From contig OW203762.1 in assembly GCA_934045905.1 (NCBI GenBank), positions 1,860,001 through 1,924,000 on the forward strand: a stretch of DNA of 64,000 bases, given 5' to 3'. The position numbers were made by a program, and so were the translations under genes. The notes below the pieces were generated by a model. It was not told where the DNA came from, did not search any database, and saw only the letters and a list, made by a program, of their open reading frames with translations. Source of the DNA: Leuctra nigra. Lineage: Eukaryota > Arthropoda > Insecta > Plecoptera > Leuctridae. This document shows, in pieces, positions 34,991-47,172 of the stretch (position 1 is the first letter of the stretch; the number at the start of each line of letters is the position of its first letter).

Positions 34991-37900
34991 GATAAGACAA
35001 AACACTCTAGTGCCATGCGCAATGCACTCCATGGAGGTATTACATCGCGAAATAACAGATGTGATTGTTGACACTGAGGTACGCATCAATCTGTTATTGC
35101 GCGATGTAATACCTCCATGGAGTGAATAAGACAAAACACTCTAGTGCCATGCGCAATGCACTCCATGGAGGTATTACATCGCGAAATAACAGATGTGATT
35201 GTTGACACTGAGGTACGCATCAATCTGTTATTGCGCGATGTAATACCTCCATGGAGTGAATAAGACAAAACACTCTAGTGCCATGCGCAATGCACTCCAT
35301 GGAGGTATTACATCGCGAAATAACAGATGTGATTGTTGACACTGAGGTACGCATCAATCTGTTATTGCGCGATGTAATACCTCCATGGAGTGAATAAGAC
35401 AAAACACTCTAGTGCCATGCGCAATGCACTCCATGGAGGTATTACATCGCGAAATAACAGATGTGATTGTTGACACTGAGGTACGCATCAATCTGTTATT
35501 GCGCGATGTAATACCTCCATGGAGTAAATAAGACAAAACACTCTAGTGCCATGCGCAATGCACTCCATGGAGGTATTACATCGCGAAATAACAGATGTGA
35601 TTGTTGACACTGAGGTACGCATCAATCTGTTATTGCGCGATGTAATACCTCCATGGAGTGAATAAGACAAAACACTCTAGTGCCATGCGCAATGCACTCC
35701 ATGGAGGTATTACATCGCGAAATAACAGATGTGATTGTTGACACTGAGGTACGCATCAATCTGTTATTGCGCGATGTAATACCTCCATGGAGTGAATAAG
35801 ACAAAACACTCTAGTGCCATGCGCAATGCACTCCATGGAGGTATTACATCGCGAAACAACAGATGTGATTGTTGACACTGAGGTACGCATCAATCTGTTA
35901 TTGCGCGATGTAATACCTCCATGGAGTGAATAAGACAAAACACTCTAGTGCCATGCGCAATGCACTCCATGGAGGTATTACATCGCGAAATAACAGATGT
36001 GATTGTTGACACTGAGGTACGCATCAATCTGTTATTGCGCAATGTAATACCTCCATGGAGTGAATAAGACAAAACACTCTAGTGCCATGCGCAATGCACT
36101 CCATGGAGGTATTACATCGCGAAATAACAGATGTGATTGTTGACACTGAGGTACGCATCAATCTGTTATTGCGCAATGTAATACCTCCATGGAGTGAATA
36201 AGACAAAACACTCTAGTGCCATGCGCAATGCACTCCATGGAGGTATTACATCGCGAAATAACAGATGTGATTGTTGACACTGAGGTACGCATCAATCTGT
36301 TATTGCGCGATGTAATACCTCCATGGAGTGAATAAGACAAAACACTCTAGTGCCATGCGCAATGCACTCCATGGAGGTATTACATCGCGAAATAACAGAT
36401 GTGATTGTTGACACTGAGGTACGCATCAATCTGTTATTGCGCGATGTAATACCTCCATGGAGTGAATAAGACAAAACACTCTAGTGCCATGCGCAATGCA
36501 CTCCATGGAGGTATTACATCGCGAAATAACAGATGTGATTGTTGACACTGAGGTACGCATCAATCTGTTATTGCGCGATGTAATACCTCCATGGAGTGAA
36601 TAAGACAAAACACTCTAGTGCCATGCGCAATGCACTCCATGGAGGTATTACATCGCGAAATAACAGATGTGATTGTTGACACTGAGGTACGCATCAATCT
36701 GTTATTGCGCGATGTAATACCTCCATGGAGTGATAAGACAAAACACTCTAGTGCCATGCGCAATGCACTCCATGGAGGTATTACATCGCGAAATAACAGA
36801 TGTGATTGTTGACACTGAGGTACGCATCAATCTGTTATTGCGCGATGTAATACCTCCATGGAGTGAATAAGACAAAACACTCTAGTGACATGCGCAATGC
36901 ACTCCATGGAGGTATTACATCGCGAAATAACAGATGTGATTGTTGACACTGAGGTACGCATCAATCTGTTATTGCGCGATGTAATACCTCCATGGAGTGA
37001 ATAAGACAAAACACTCTAGTGCCATGCGCAATGCACTCCATGGAGGTATTACATCGCGAAACAACAGATGTGATTGTTGACACTGAGGTACGCATCAATC
37101 TGTTATTGCGCAATGTAATACCTCCATGGAGTGAATAAGACAAAACACTCTAGTGCCATGCGCAATGCACTCCATGGAGGTATTACATCGCGAAATAACA
37201 GATGTGATTGTTGACACTGAGGTACGCATCAATCTGTTATTGCGCGATGTAATACCTCCATGGAGTGAATAAGACAAAACACTCTAGTGCCATGCGCAAT
37301 GCACTCCATGGAGGTATTACATCGCGAAATAACAGATGTGATTGTTGACACTGAGGTACGCATCAATCTGTTATTGCGCGATGTAATACCTCCATGGAGT
37401 GAATAAGACAAAACACTCTAGTGCCATGCGCAATGCACTCCATGGAGGTATTACATCGCGAAATAACAGATGTGATTGTTGACACTGAGGTACGCATCAA
37501 TCTGTTATTGCGCGATGTAATACCTCCATGGAGTGAATAAGACAAAACACTCTAGTGCCATGCGCAATGCACTCCATGGAGGTATTACATCGCGAAATAA
37601 CAGATGTGATTGTTGACACTGAGGTATGCATCAATCTGTTATTGCGCGATGTAATACCTCCATGGAGTGATAAGACAAAACACTCTAGTGCCATGCGCAA
37701 TGCACTCCATGGAGGTATTACATCACGAAATAACAGATGTGATTGTTGACACTGAGGTACGCATCAATCTGTTATTGCGCGATGTAATACCTCCATGGAG
37801 TGAATAAGACAAAACACTCTAGTGCCATGCGCAATGCACTCCATGGAGGTATTACATCACGAAATAACAGATGTGATTGTTGACACTGAGGTACGCATCA

Positions 37901-39677
37901 ATCTGTTATTGCGCGATGTAATACCTCCATGGAGTGAATAAGACAAAACACTCTAGTGCCATGCGCAATGCACTCCATGGAGGTATTACATCGCGAAATA
38001 ACAGATGTGATTGTTGACACTGAGGTACGCATCAATCTGTTATTGCGCGATGTAATACCTCCATGGAGTGATAAGACAAAACACTCTAGTGCCATGCGCA
38101 ATGCACTCCATGGAGGTATTACATCGCGAAATAACAGATGTGATTGTTGACACTGAGGTACGCATCAATCTGTTATTGCGCGATGTAATACCTCCATGGA
38201 GTGAATAAGACAAAACACTCTAGTGCCATGCGCAATGCACTCCATGGAGGTATTACATCGCGAAATAACAGATGTGATTGTTGACACTGAGGTACGCATC
38301 AATCTGTTATTGCGCGATGTAATACCTCCATGGAGTGAATAAGACAAAACACTCTAGTGCCATGCGCAATGCACTCCATGGAGGTATTACATCGCGAAAT
38401 AACAGATGTGATTGTTGACACTGAGGTACGCATCAATCTGTTATTGCGCGATGTAATACCTCCATGGAGTGATAAGACAAAACACTCTAGTGCCATGCGC
38501 AATGCACTCCATGGAGGTATTACATCGCGAAATAACAGATGTGATTGTTGACACTGAGGTACGCATCAATCTGTTATTGCGCGATGTAATACCTCCATGG
38601 AGTGAATAAGACAAAACACTCTAGTGCCATGCGCAATGCACTCCATGGAGGTATTACATCGCGAAATAACAGATGTGATTGTTGACACTGAGGTACGCAT
38701 CAATCTGTTATTGCGCGATGTAATACCTCCATGGAGTGAATAAGACAAAACACTCTAGTGCCATGCGCAATGCACTCCATGGAGGTATTACATCGCGAAA
38801 TAACAGATGTGATTGTTGACACTGAGGTACGCATCAATCTGTTATTGCGCGATGTAATACCTCCATGGAGTGAATAAGACAAAACACTCTAGTGCCATGC
38901 GCAATGCACTCCATGGAGGTATTACATCGCGAAATAACAGATGTGATTGTTGACACTGAGGTACGCATCAATCTGTTATTGCGCGATGTAATACCTCCAT
39001 GGAGTGATAAGACAAAACACTCTAGTGCCATGCGCAATGCACTCCATGGAGGTATTACATCGCGAAATAACAGATGTGATTGTTGACACTGAGGTACGCA
39101 TCAATCTGTTATTGCGCGATGTAATACCTCCATGGAGTGAATAAGACAAAACACTCTAGTGCCATGCGCAATGCACTCCATGGAGGTATTACATCGCGAA
39201 ATAACAGATGTGATTGTTGACACTGAGGTACGCATCAATCTGTTATTGCGCGATGTAATACCTCCATGGAGTGAATAAGACAAAACACTCTAGTGCCATG
39301 CGCAATGCACTCCATGGAGGTATTACATCGCGAAATAACAGATGTGATTGTTGACACTGAGGTACGCATCAATCTGTTATTGCGCGATGTAATACCTCCA
39401 TGGAGTGAATAAGACAAAACACTCTAGTGCCATGCGCAATGCACTCCATGGAGGTATTACATCGCGAAATAACAGATGTGATTGTTGACACTGAGGTACG
39501 CATCAATCTGTTATTGCGCGATGTAATACCTCCATGGAGTGAATAAGACAAAACACTCTAGTGCCATGCGCAATGCACTCCATGGAGGTATTACATCGCG
39601 AAATAACAGATGTGATTGTTGACACTGAGGTACGCATCAATCTGTTATTGCGCGATGTAATACCTCCATGGAGTGAA
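34991..39677. repeat. 134-bp satellite of self-complementary units, about 35 copies
   Basis: Each unit contains CACTCCATGGAGGTATTACA + TCGCG...AATAACAG and, after a spacer of about 32 bases, the inverse CTGTTATTGCGCGATGTAAT + ACCTCCATGGAGTG. Every unit can therefore fold into a stem of about 34 bp on either strand. Five units are 133 bases (GAGTGATAAG instead of GAGTGAATAAG). Their spacing (937, 401, 401, 535) shows three- to seven-unit higher-order blocks. Short open frames of 60-68 codons recur on both strands only because of the repeat. Confidence 0.97.
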
Positions 39678-41694
39678 TTGCCCATTTCAAGCTTTATTTT
39701 ATTTTGCATTTATAACAGACGTGTAGTATTGAAATTTGAAAAATAACTTTAAAGTAACTTATAAAAGTAACTTTAATTTTTTGGTCTTCTCAGTTACTTT
39801 TCAAATGAAGTAACTTACCAAGTTACTTAGCTCTTTTTGAGATCTGGTTTACAAGTAACTCTGCACCCAACTCTGTATCACATTCTGTTCAAATATGGAA
39901 TAATTTTGCGCCGATGAATACATTCTCGAAGTGACAAAATTGACTTATGTTCAAATAACTTACTTTTAGACCTCGTATAAATTGCCCAGTTCCAATTTAC
40001 TAGCTAATTTATTCCAATGGAGACAAATGACTGAAGAATCCTCTATGAAATGCTATTGATTTGAAGCTTTATGTGGCGATGGACTTTCATTTGAATCGGT
40101 TTTGTTTTGCCCTGTTGATGCGCAGAGCAGGTGCGCGTCACCGAGCCAATATCAACTTCCATGCGCAATAATTCCAAACTTCTCTCATGAAAATACGGCG
40201 CTACAGTGACGCTGACATTTCTCACCGCTTTTAGTGTACATAACCCCCCAAATGGCCGATCCAAGTATAGAAGGTGCGCGCGCACGAGATGAACTCTATC
40301 AACAGACGCTCGTATGAAAATACATGGAAATATTTTTAATGAACATTGTGAGTGTTTTTGTGAGCCAGCGTAGTAAATGAAAGCGTATGATTGGTGGATT
40401 ATAAGTTACCATGGCAACGACAACGGATGACATTATCTTCTTTTTACATCGACACATTGGATAAATATGCAAGTGTTTTCCCAGCAGGATTGCCAGCTAA
40501 TTGCGAGGCCAATGAAGGAGGGGTGGGGGGAGAGGGTAATAATAATATAGGAAAAGTTCGAGGGGATGTCAAACTGTGGCGGCAAACCCCTCAGGACTTG
40601 GCTCACTCATGTTGGGCAAAAATTGAAAATGTTCAATAAAACGAGGATAAATTATGTTGTTATCATGATGGACGTGTTGCTTCCCCCCCCCCCCCCCCCC
40701 CCCTCCCCCATGACACTACGGACCTCTTCTATAGACCTTGGAGACAGCCCAAGGAGACCAGCATTTCAAAGTGAAGAACTTTCTCGGTAAAACAATCGCA
40801 CAAATTATTCAATTGACCAAAACAGAAATTCCTGCGCATGCGTGAAGTTGACAATTTTACACCTTGACCCGTGTGACATCTCTAAATCACTGCCTTCTGC
40901 ATACGAAAATTATAATGCAATAAGAAAGCTGCTTTGTAATTTTTAATTGTTGCTTTTTTGTTTTTTAAAATTTGTCTTTGGCCGTTATAAAATTATTTTA
41001 ACAAAGAATATTTTATTTAATGTATTGATATCAAGAATACTACTATTTAATTATAGATATAGGTGAACTTTGAATTCCGTTTATTTAAAAGTGTGAATTG
41101 AAACTAAATTGATTTTTTTTGTCACCACCGGAACACACGGAATGGTACGTAGTTCCAAACCGGATATAAATGGCATTAGTCATTTCTGTTTTGGTCTATT
41201 GAGTATGAAATGATACTTCAATATCTACTGAAGTCTTGGATGATTTACAGATTTAGGAAAACGTTTTTAAAATCTGATAAAATGTTGTCTTAATGACCAT
41301 GTCAATTTTGAACTTAGCCTTCAGCAACGCTCGCTAAAGTGGAATCAAATTCAAATCAATTCAAATCTTCTCGACCGAAATTGTTCAAATTGAAATTGTG
41401 ATTTGTGCCACTTTGAAGAATGGAGGAAAACATAAATCATACGAGTATATCAATCATGATCTTAAGATGTGATTAAATATTATAGAGTTGTGTCGGTGTT
41501 TCGAAGGTTTACTTCAACTCTATTATATTCATCTCAAATTGTCCAATTTCCACTGGCAAAAATAGATCCGATCCTAACTAAAGAATAGCAAGATTTCAAT
41601 ATTTTCTACATTTACACTAAATAAATAGGGCAAATAAAATCGGAAGATTTGATTTTCCTAATTTGAACCGTATAGTGGAATATCTACTCACTTA
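39678..41694. other. Unannotated intronic stretch
   Basis: Includes a patch of AGTAACTT and AAGTTACT words (39750-39860), probably a degraded element, and a run of 21 C at 40683-40703. No gene recognised. Confidence 0.4.
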
Positions 41695-41828
41695 GGCCCA
41701 GTTTTTTCAATACTCTGCTACTTTTAATCAGTTGATTAGGACTATATAGTCATGGCATAACAACCCATGACATTCCTTCTAAACGATTATACTTAATTAC
41801 GGGTTTAGCCGAGTATTGAAAAACTAGT
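41695..41828. mobile_element. Short MITE of about 134 bp
   Basis: Inverted ends CAGTTTTTTCAATACTCTGCTA and GCCGAGTATTGAAAAACTAG, with TTA on both sides (41692-41694 and 41829-41831). Ends resemble those of the outer MITE at 11277. Confidence 0.65.
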
Positions 41829-42173
41829 TTATTTGACTTGCAATAACAGAGTGTAGAAAGCTGTGTAACAATGTTGATGTTCACATTATTTAGAATATTG
41901 ACTCACTGTTGCGCGGGGCAGTGGCGACATCTGGTGTCAGTCAGCACAGGTGATTAATCTAACGGCGTGCATAAACAAGGCTTAGTGCTGCCACCTACGT
42001 GAACACTCGACTCACAGCGCTTGATAATATCGGTGATAAAGAGAACTAATTGTCTGATTGATCATGTGATAGACATGTTCGCAATCCAGTGACATGGTGT
42101 CGACCAAATCAAATAGGCTATATAATCAGCCTGAAACGCATTTCAACGCATCCCCTCTGCTATTGGAAATGCC
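41829..42173. other. Unannotated intronic stretch
   Basis: No gene or repeat recognised. Confidence 0.4.
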
Positions 42174-42631
42174 GTAGCGAGCGCCACCACTGTTCTCATC
42201 CGGCTCTTTACATTGTGTTTCTGTCGGGTGTGTTCTGGCCTGCACTGCCCAGGTCAAACTGTCTGACCGATCGATCTGAAGTTTTGCACACACTATTGTC
42301 ATAAGCTGTCTCGTGTATAGTTTTTGAAACGTCATGTGAATTATGAAAATTAAAACTGAAACTGTACGACCGATCAACGTCAAATATACACGGTCATCGG
42401 GACTAACATTGTGTGTTTTGAAAAAATTATTGACATTTTACGGACGTTTTAAGCGTGTTTGAAAACATTTCTCAAATTTGTTGAAGGAAATGTGAGATAT
42501 TTACCACTGCTTCTTTGACGCAATTCGTTTCGGCTCTTTCCAAGGTCTGTAGAGAGACTTACAAACGCATAATAATTCGCGTGCTGAACGCATGCTCGCT
42601 TATCAACGCGTTACACAGAGCTATTGCCTGG
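42174..42631 (+). mobile_element. Helitron-like family, diverged short copy D
   Basis: Contains TAGCGAGCG near the left end, CCTGCACTGCCCAGGT as in the copy at 60751, and GATCTGAAGTTTTGCACACA. The end reads ATGCTCGCTTATCAACGCGT + TACACAGAGCTATTGCCTGG before a T. CTGG also fits CTRR. Much of the interior is missing. Confidence 0.55.
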
Positions 42632-42804
42632 TTATTGTACAGCAAACAAACACAGTGATTTGTGGACTGTTCTACTTGGAATCGACTGATTGGTCGGGGT
42701 TTCTCTCTGCTCGGTGAAATGTGACGTCAGCACATGCGCAGTAATCCTTGATCTATTAGTCTTACACAGCATGAGTCAATACTGAATCAAATCCACAACC
42801 AGAA
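42632..42804. other. Short spacer
   Basis: No gene seen. One TGACGTCA word near 42722. Confidence 0.4.
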
Positions 42805-43145
42805 CACTCTCCACTCTACACTCTACAGACACTCTACAGACACTCTCCACTCTCCACTCTACAAGACACTCTACAGACACTCTCCACTCTACACTCTACA
42901 GACACTCTACAGACACTCTACAGACACTCTACACTCTACAGACACTCTACAGACACTCTACAGACACTCTACATACACTCTACATACACTCTACAGACAC
43001 TCTACAGACACTCTACACTCTACAGACACTCTACACTCTACAGACACTCTACAGACACTCTTCAGACCAATGACCTATTAATAATAATAGGTCATTGCTT
43101 CAGACACTCTACAGACACTCTACAGACACTCTACAGACACTCTAC
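42805..43145. repeat. 12-bp tandem array (ACTCTACAGACA), with variants
   Basis: ACTCTACAGACA repeats with occasional six-base deletions, giving ACTCTACACTCTACAGAC. It is interrupted by a 30-base palindrome at 43068. Confidence 0.93.
43068..43097. mobile_element. 30-bp palindromic insertion with 8-base duplication
   Basis: CAATGACCTATTA, then ATAA, then TAATAGGTCATTG form a perfect inverted repeat. CTTCAGAC stands directly on both sides (43060-43067 and 43098-43105). This variant differs from the surrounding ACTCTACAGAC units, which supports a real target duplication. Possibly the extreme remnant of a hAT-type element. Confidence 0.6.
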
Positions 43146-43610
43146 AAAATATCAAGCAATGTTCCTTCAATTTATTTGCATCAGCATCTCAAATCATGTT
43201 TCGAAATAAATTACACTTGGAAGATATTTTCTGTATTACGACGATATTGTTAATACCACAAGACACCGCGAAGCACTCGCTCCATGCGCCTTTCACTTAT
43301 ATTTATGAAAATGTTAATTGGTACTTTTGTAATTTTTTTTTTAATGTTCATTGGGGTATTTCAATTTCACTGTTAGGTTAACATCAATATTTTAATGAGA
43401 TTCGTTTATTTTCATAATATTCGAACAATTGCATGTACAATCTTATGGTATAAATGTTGTGTTGCTTGGTGCAGCATGAGCCTATGTTTTTATATTATAT
43501 ATTGCTTGTAACGTAATACTTGGCTGGCGTGGGTCGACCGCCCAAATAAATGTACCCAACCACAGTATTGTGGTCAGCTGAAAATACTCATTTCCTTACC
43601 AAACAGAATT
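43146..43610. other. Unannotated intronic stretch
   Basis: AT-rich, no gene recognised. Confidence 0.4.
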
Positions 43611-44305
43611 CAACACATGGATGTACTTTGTGTCGGAATCCTTTAAGGTTCTGACGTCACATGGATGTACTTTGTGTCGGAATCCTTAAGGTTCTGACGT
43701 CACATGGATGTACTTTGTGTCGGAATCCTTTAAGGGTCTGACGTCACATGGATGTACTTTGTGTCGGAATCCTTTAAGGTTCTGACGTCACATGGATGTA
43801 CTTTGTGTCGGAATCCTTTAAGGGTCTGACGTCACATGGATGTACTTTGTGTCGGAATCCTTTAAGGGTCTGACGTCACATGGATGTACTTTGTGTCGGA
43901 ATCCTTTAAGGTTCTGACGTCACATGGATGTACTTTGTGTCGGAATCCTTTAAGGTTCTGACGTCACATGGATGTACTTTGTGTCGGAATCCTTTAAGGT
44001 TCTGACGTCACATGGATGTACTTTGTGTCGGAATCCTTTAAGGGTCTGACGTCACATGGATGTACTTTGTGTCGGAATCCTTTAAGGTTCTGACGTCACA
44101 TGGATGTACTTTGTGTCGGAATCCTTTAAGGGTCTGACGTCACATGGATGTACTTTGTGTCGGAATCCTTTAAGGTTCTGACGTCACATGGATGTACTTT
44201 GTGTGTCGGAATCCTTTAAGGTTCTGACGTCACATGGTGTTTCGGAATCCCTTAAGGGTCTGACGTCACATGGTGTTTCGGAATCCTTTAAGGGTCTGAC
44301 GTCAC
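43611..44305. repeat. 44-bp tandem array, about 16 copies, each with TGACGTCA
   Basis: The unit starts CACATGGATGTACTTTGTGT and includes TAAGGTTCTGACGT. GGTTCTG/GGGTCTG variants alternate irregularly, and the last two units are shortened. Every junction creates the full palindromic CRE word TGACGTCA. Confidence 0.96.
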
Positions 44306-45298
44306 GGGTTAATGAGCGCATATGTGCACATCATGACGTCACGTGTAATCCGCTGCTCTAATGCTCTCTTCAATTAGCCGGGGGGGGGGGGGGGGGGGGG
44401 AGCCACGTGACACGGGGTGGTAAACACGTCATTAGAACAGACCCTTGCTTTTATATTTATACAAACCAACACTTAAGCTCCTAAAACTCAAAACAAGCTG
44501 AAAGGCCGAAATATGAGGTCCTTTAATAGCGTAATATTATAATATGAGCCCGCGAATGTATTTTATATATGAATGAAAGACAATATAAGTCTACATAATA
44601 TTGTACCATAAATAAGGCCTAAGCACACATGGATTATGATTGGTTATTGCCCTAATCCTGGAGATGTGAGAAATTAAAACATTTAATAGGCTTAAGCATG
44701 GAATTGTGTATGGGTGTATTAAAACGTTAGCATATGGCTGCACGAGTATTTATAAACGCAACATTCAGTTCGAATCTAAGCTGGAATTATTGCTCAGTTC
44801 TGCTGCAATAATTCAAGCTAATTCTCGACCAAAGAGTCTGGGATTAAACTTCATTGAGAAACTCGTCGTTCCGGAGAGTTTATTCGAAAGCGATTCGATT
44901 ATGTTAATTGCGCGCGCAGGCCCAGGTGCGAAGATTATTCTCATAACTCAGCAGCTGATGATTTCAAAGAAAGAATTAGAATTAGTTGTGACACGATCAA
45001 CTAAATGCTTTCATGCCCGGTTAAAATCTAATAAATCGTATCCGGCTGTTTATTCAAGTCAAGAGGACGTTGGTTAGTTTATATTCAGATGTGAGCTCAT
45101 TTTAACAGTTTGTTATTTAGATTTTAAATAACCATTGACTAAACGGTGACGTCTCTGTAGAAAATGTTCCTATAAAACTAAGTACTTTGTGAGTAAAACC
45201 GTCTTCATTATGAGCTCTTCCGCAGTTCATCTACTTCGAGTAATCAGTTTGAAAGAGTAGGTTTTATGGACGCTTCCAGTAGAGTCAGAATGGGATAG
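44306..45298. other. Unannotated intronic stretch
   Basis: A run of 21 G at 44380-44400. An open frame of 123 codons (44706-45077, +, starting GTG) has no recognisable domain and is probably chance. Its unusually even composition could reflect a conserved non-coding element. Confidence 0.35.
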
Positions 45299-45365
45299 AG
45301 GACAGGGTATTGAACCTGGACCTCTCACTTGCCGGGCGAGAACTCTACCAACTGAGCAACCCGAC
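45299..45365 (-). ncRNA. tRNA-Ala-like sequence (SINE head or pseudogene)
   Basis: The minus strand reads GTCGGGTTGCTCAGTTGGTA (A box), an anticodon stem CTCGC/GTGAG with loop CCGGCAA (anticodon GGC, Ala; C rather than T at position 33), and a B box GGTTCAATACC. The acceptor arm does not close, so it is not a working tRNA. Confidence 0.6.
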
Positions 45366-45469
45366 ATAAGACAATGCGGTTTAGAGATCTCCCAGGAGAA
45401 TGGAATGATATTTTAATCCTCTTTCATTGTTCCTTACCTAAGTATCCGACCAGTTAACTCATGTGGGTA

Positions 45470-45597
45470 GGAGGCGGCCGTGGCCTGTATATTCCCAGCA
45501 TTTGCCTGTCGACTGAGGGAATACCCCTGGAATCGAACCCCGGACCTCCGGAATACAAGTTCAGAGCGCTGCCTCTGAGCCAAACCTGTTCAGTTAC
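45470..45597 (-). ncRNA. tRNA-derived SINE-like unit
   Basis: The minus strand has an A-box region GGCTCAGAGGCAGCG and a perfect B box GGTTCGATTCC (45539-45529), followed by a non-tRNA body ending near CAGGCCACGGCCGCCTCC. It has the same orientation as the tRNA-Ala-like unit about 100 bases away. Confidence 0.6.
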
Positions 45598-45832
45598 AAT
45601 GGAATGAAGAAAGCGAATGTCAGACCACCCTGTGTCATTGCCCGATGCATCTCATAGACTCCAGTGCAGTTGCAACATTCTTCTCATTGCTGTCAGCTTC
45701 TAGGATACAACTGCAAGTGTCAAAGTAGATTACAAAATAAATAAAATGCTGTTATTATTTAGAACGATTCAAAAAAGGTGTAAAAGGGCAAAGGCCAACT
45801 CTGCCTTGCTAGTGGCAGCCGTTGGGTCAGAG
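45598..45832. other. Spacer before the fold-back element
   Basis: No gene seen. Confidence 0.4.
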
Positions 45833-46118
45833 CACAGCCTTCTTGACAGTCACTTCGTTCTCTGGGTAGCTGCCTGTTGACCGCCGATTCAAGCTATGAC
45901 GTCATCGGTTTCTTGCACGGCCGGGAGCGCTACTCCCGGCGTGGTGGCAATAAATTGTACTAACCAAAGATACACCTTGTAGTACATTTTATTGCCACCC
46001 CGCCGGGAGTAGCGCTCCCGGCCGTGCAAGAAACCGATGACGTCATAGCTTGAATGGCTTGAATCGGCGGTCAACAGGCAGCTACCCAGAGAACGAAGTG
46101 ACTGTCAAGAAGGCTGTG
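45833..46118. mobile_element. 286-bp fold-back element with 8-base duplication
   Basis: The ends are CACAGCCTTCTTGACAGTCA and TGACTGTCAAGAAGGCTGTG. The two halves are near-perfect reverse complements over about 125 bases each, separated by about 20 bases (AACCAAAGATACACCTTG). The right arm has a small ATGGCTTGA-type duplication. GGTCAGAG flanks both sides (45825-45832 and 46119-46126). TGACGTCA is in both arms. Transcripts would form a long hairpin. Confidence 0.85.
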
Positions 46119-46210
46119 GGTCAGAGAGACTGGAGTGTTTCGGGGCAAACTGTGAATGTCACACGGCCCTTCGGATGGGACGCTAAGTCGATGGCCCCCT
46201 TGGTATCTTT
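46119..46210. other. Spacer
   Basis: Short unique sequence between the fold-back element and the 162-bp array. Confidence 0.4.
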
Positions 46211-47172
46211 CATAGGAGTAGCTGCTACATGGTACCGGGTCTCCTACACTAGTGGATCCTCGGCCCTGCTGACTTGATATCAATACTGTAGTGGAGAATG
46301 TGCAAGTGCAAGCCATGTGATCTCCTCGCTGCTGTGATAAGTCCACTTCAACATCAGCTGTGGTCTGATCTTTCATAGGAGTAGGCTACATGGTACCGGG
46401 TCTCCTACACTAGTGGATCCTCGGCCCTGCTGACTTGATATCAATACTGTACGTGGAGAATGTGCAAGTGCAAGCCATGTGATCTCCTCGCTGCTGTGAT
46501 AAGTCCACTTCAACATCAGCTGTGGTCTGATCTTTCATAGGAGTAGGCTACATGGTACAGGGTCTCCTACACTAGTGGATCCTCGGCCCTGCTGACTTGA
46601 TATCAATACTGTACGTGGAGAATGTGCAAGTGCAAGCCATGTGATCTCCTCGCTGCGGTGATAAGTCCACTTCAACATCAGCTGTGGTCTGATCTTTCAT
46701 AGGAGTAGGCTACATGGTACCGGGTCTCCTACACTAGTGGATCCTCGGCCCTGCTGACTTGATATCAATACTGTACGTGGAGAATGTGCAAGTGCAAGCC
46801 ATGTGATCTCCTCGCTGCTGTGATAAGTCCACTTCAACATCAGCTGTGGTCTGATCTTTCATAGGAGTAGGCTACATGGTACCGGGTCTCCTACACTAGT
46901 GGATCCTCGGCCCTGCTGACTTGATATCAATACTGTACGTGGAGAATGTGCAAGTGCAAGCCATGTGATCTCCTCGCTGCTGTGATAAGTCCACTTCAAC
47001 ATCAGCTGTGGTCTGATCTTTCATAGGAGTAGGCTACATGGTACCGGGTCTCCTACACTAGTGGATCCTCGGCCCTGCTGACTTGATATCAATACTGTAC
47101 GTGGAGAATGTGCAAGTGCAAGCCATGTGATCTCCTCGCTGCTGTGATAAGTCCACTTCAACATCAGCTGTG
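46211..47172. repeat. 162-bp tandem array, about 6 copies
   Basis: CATAGGAGTAGGCTACATGG recurs at 46211, 46374, 46536, 46698, 46860 and 47022 (162-163 bases). Units are almost identical, including an ACTAGTGGATCC word in each. Confidence 0.96.

Noticed and set aside
35086..39746. Dozens of 60-68 codon frames in the 134-bp array
   Set aside because: They repeat with the satellite period, overlap each other on both strands, and carry no known domain.
44706..45077. 123-codon open frame as a possible gene
   Set aside because: It begins with GTG, has no recognisable domain or splice context, and lies within the Nkx6 intron. Kept only as a note.
46211..47172. Cloning-vector polylinker contamination (GGTACC ... 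ACTAGTGGATCC words)
   Set aside because: The restriction-site words are inside a 162-bp genomic tandem unit and the remaining polylinker sequence is absent.
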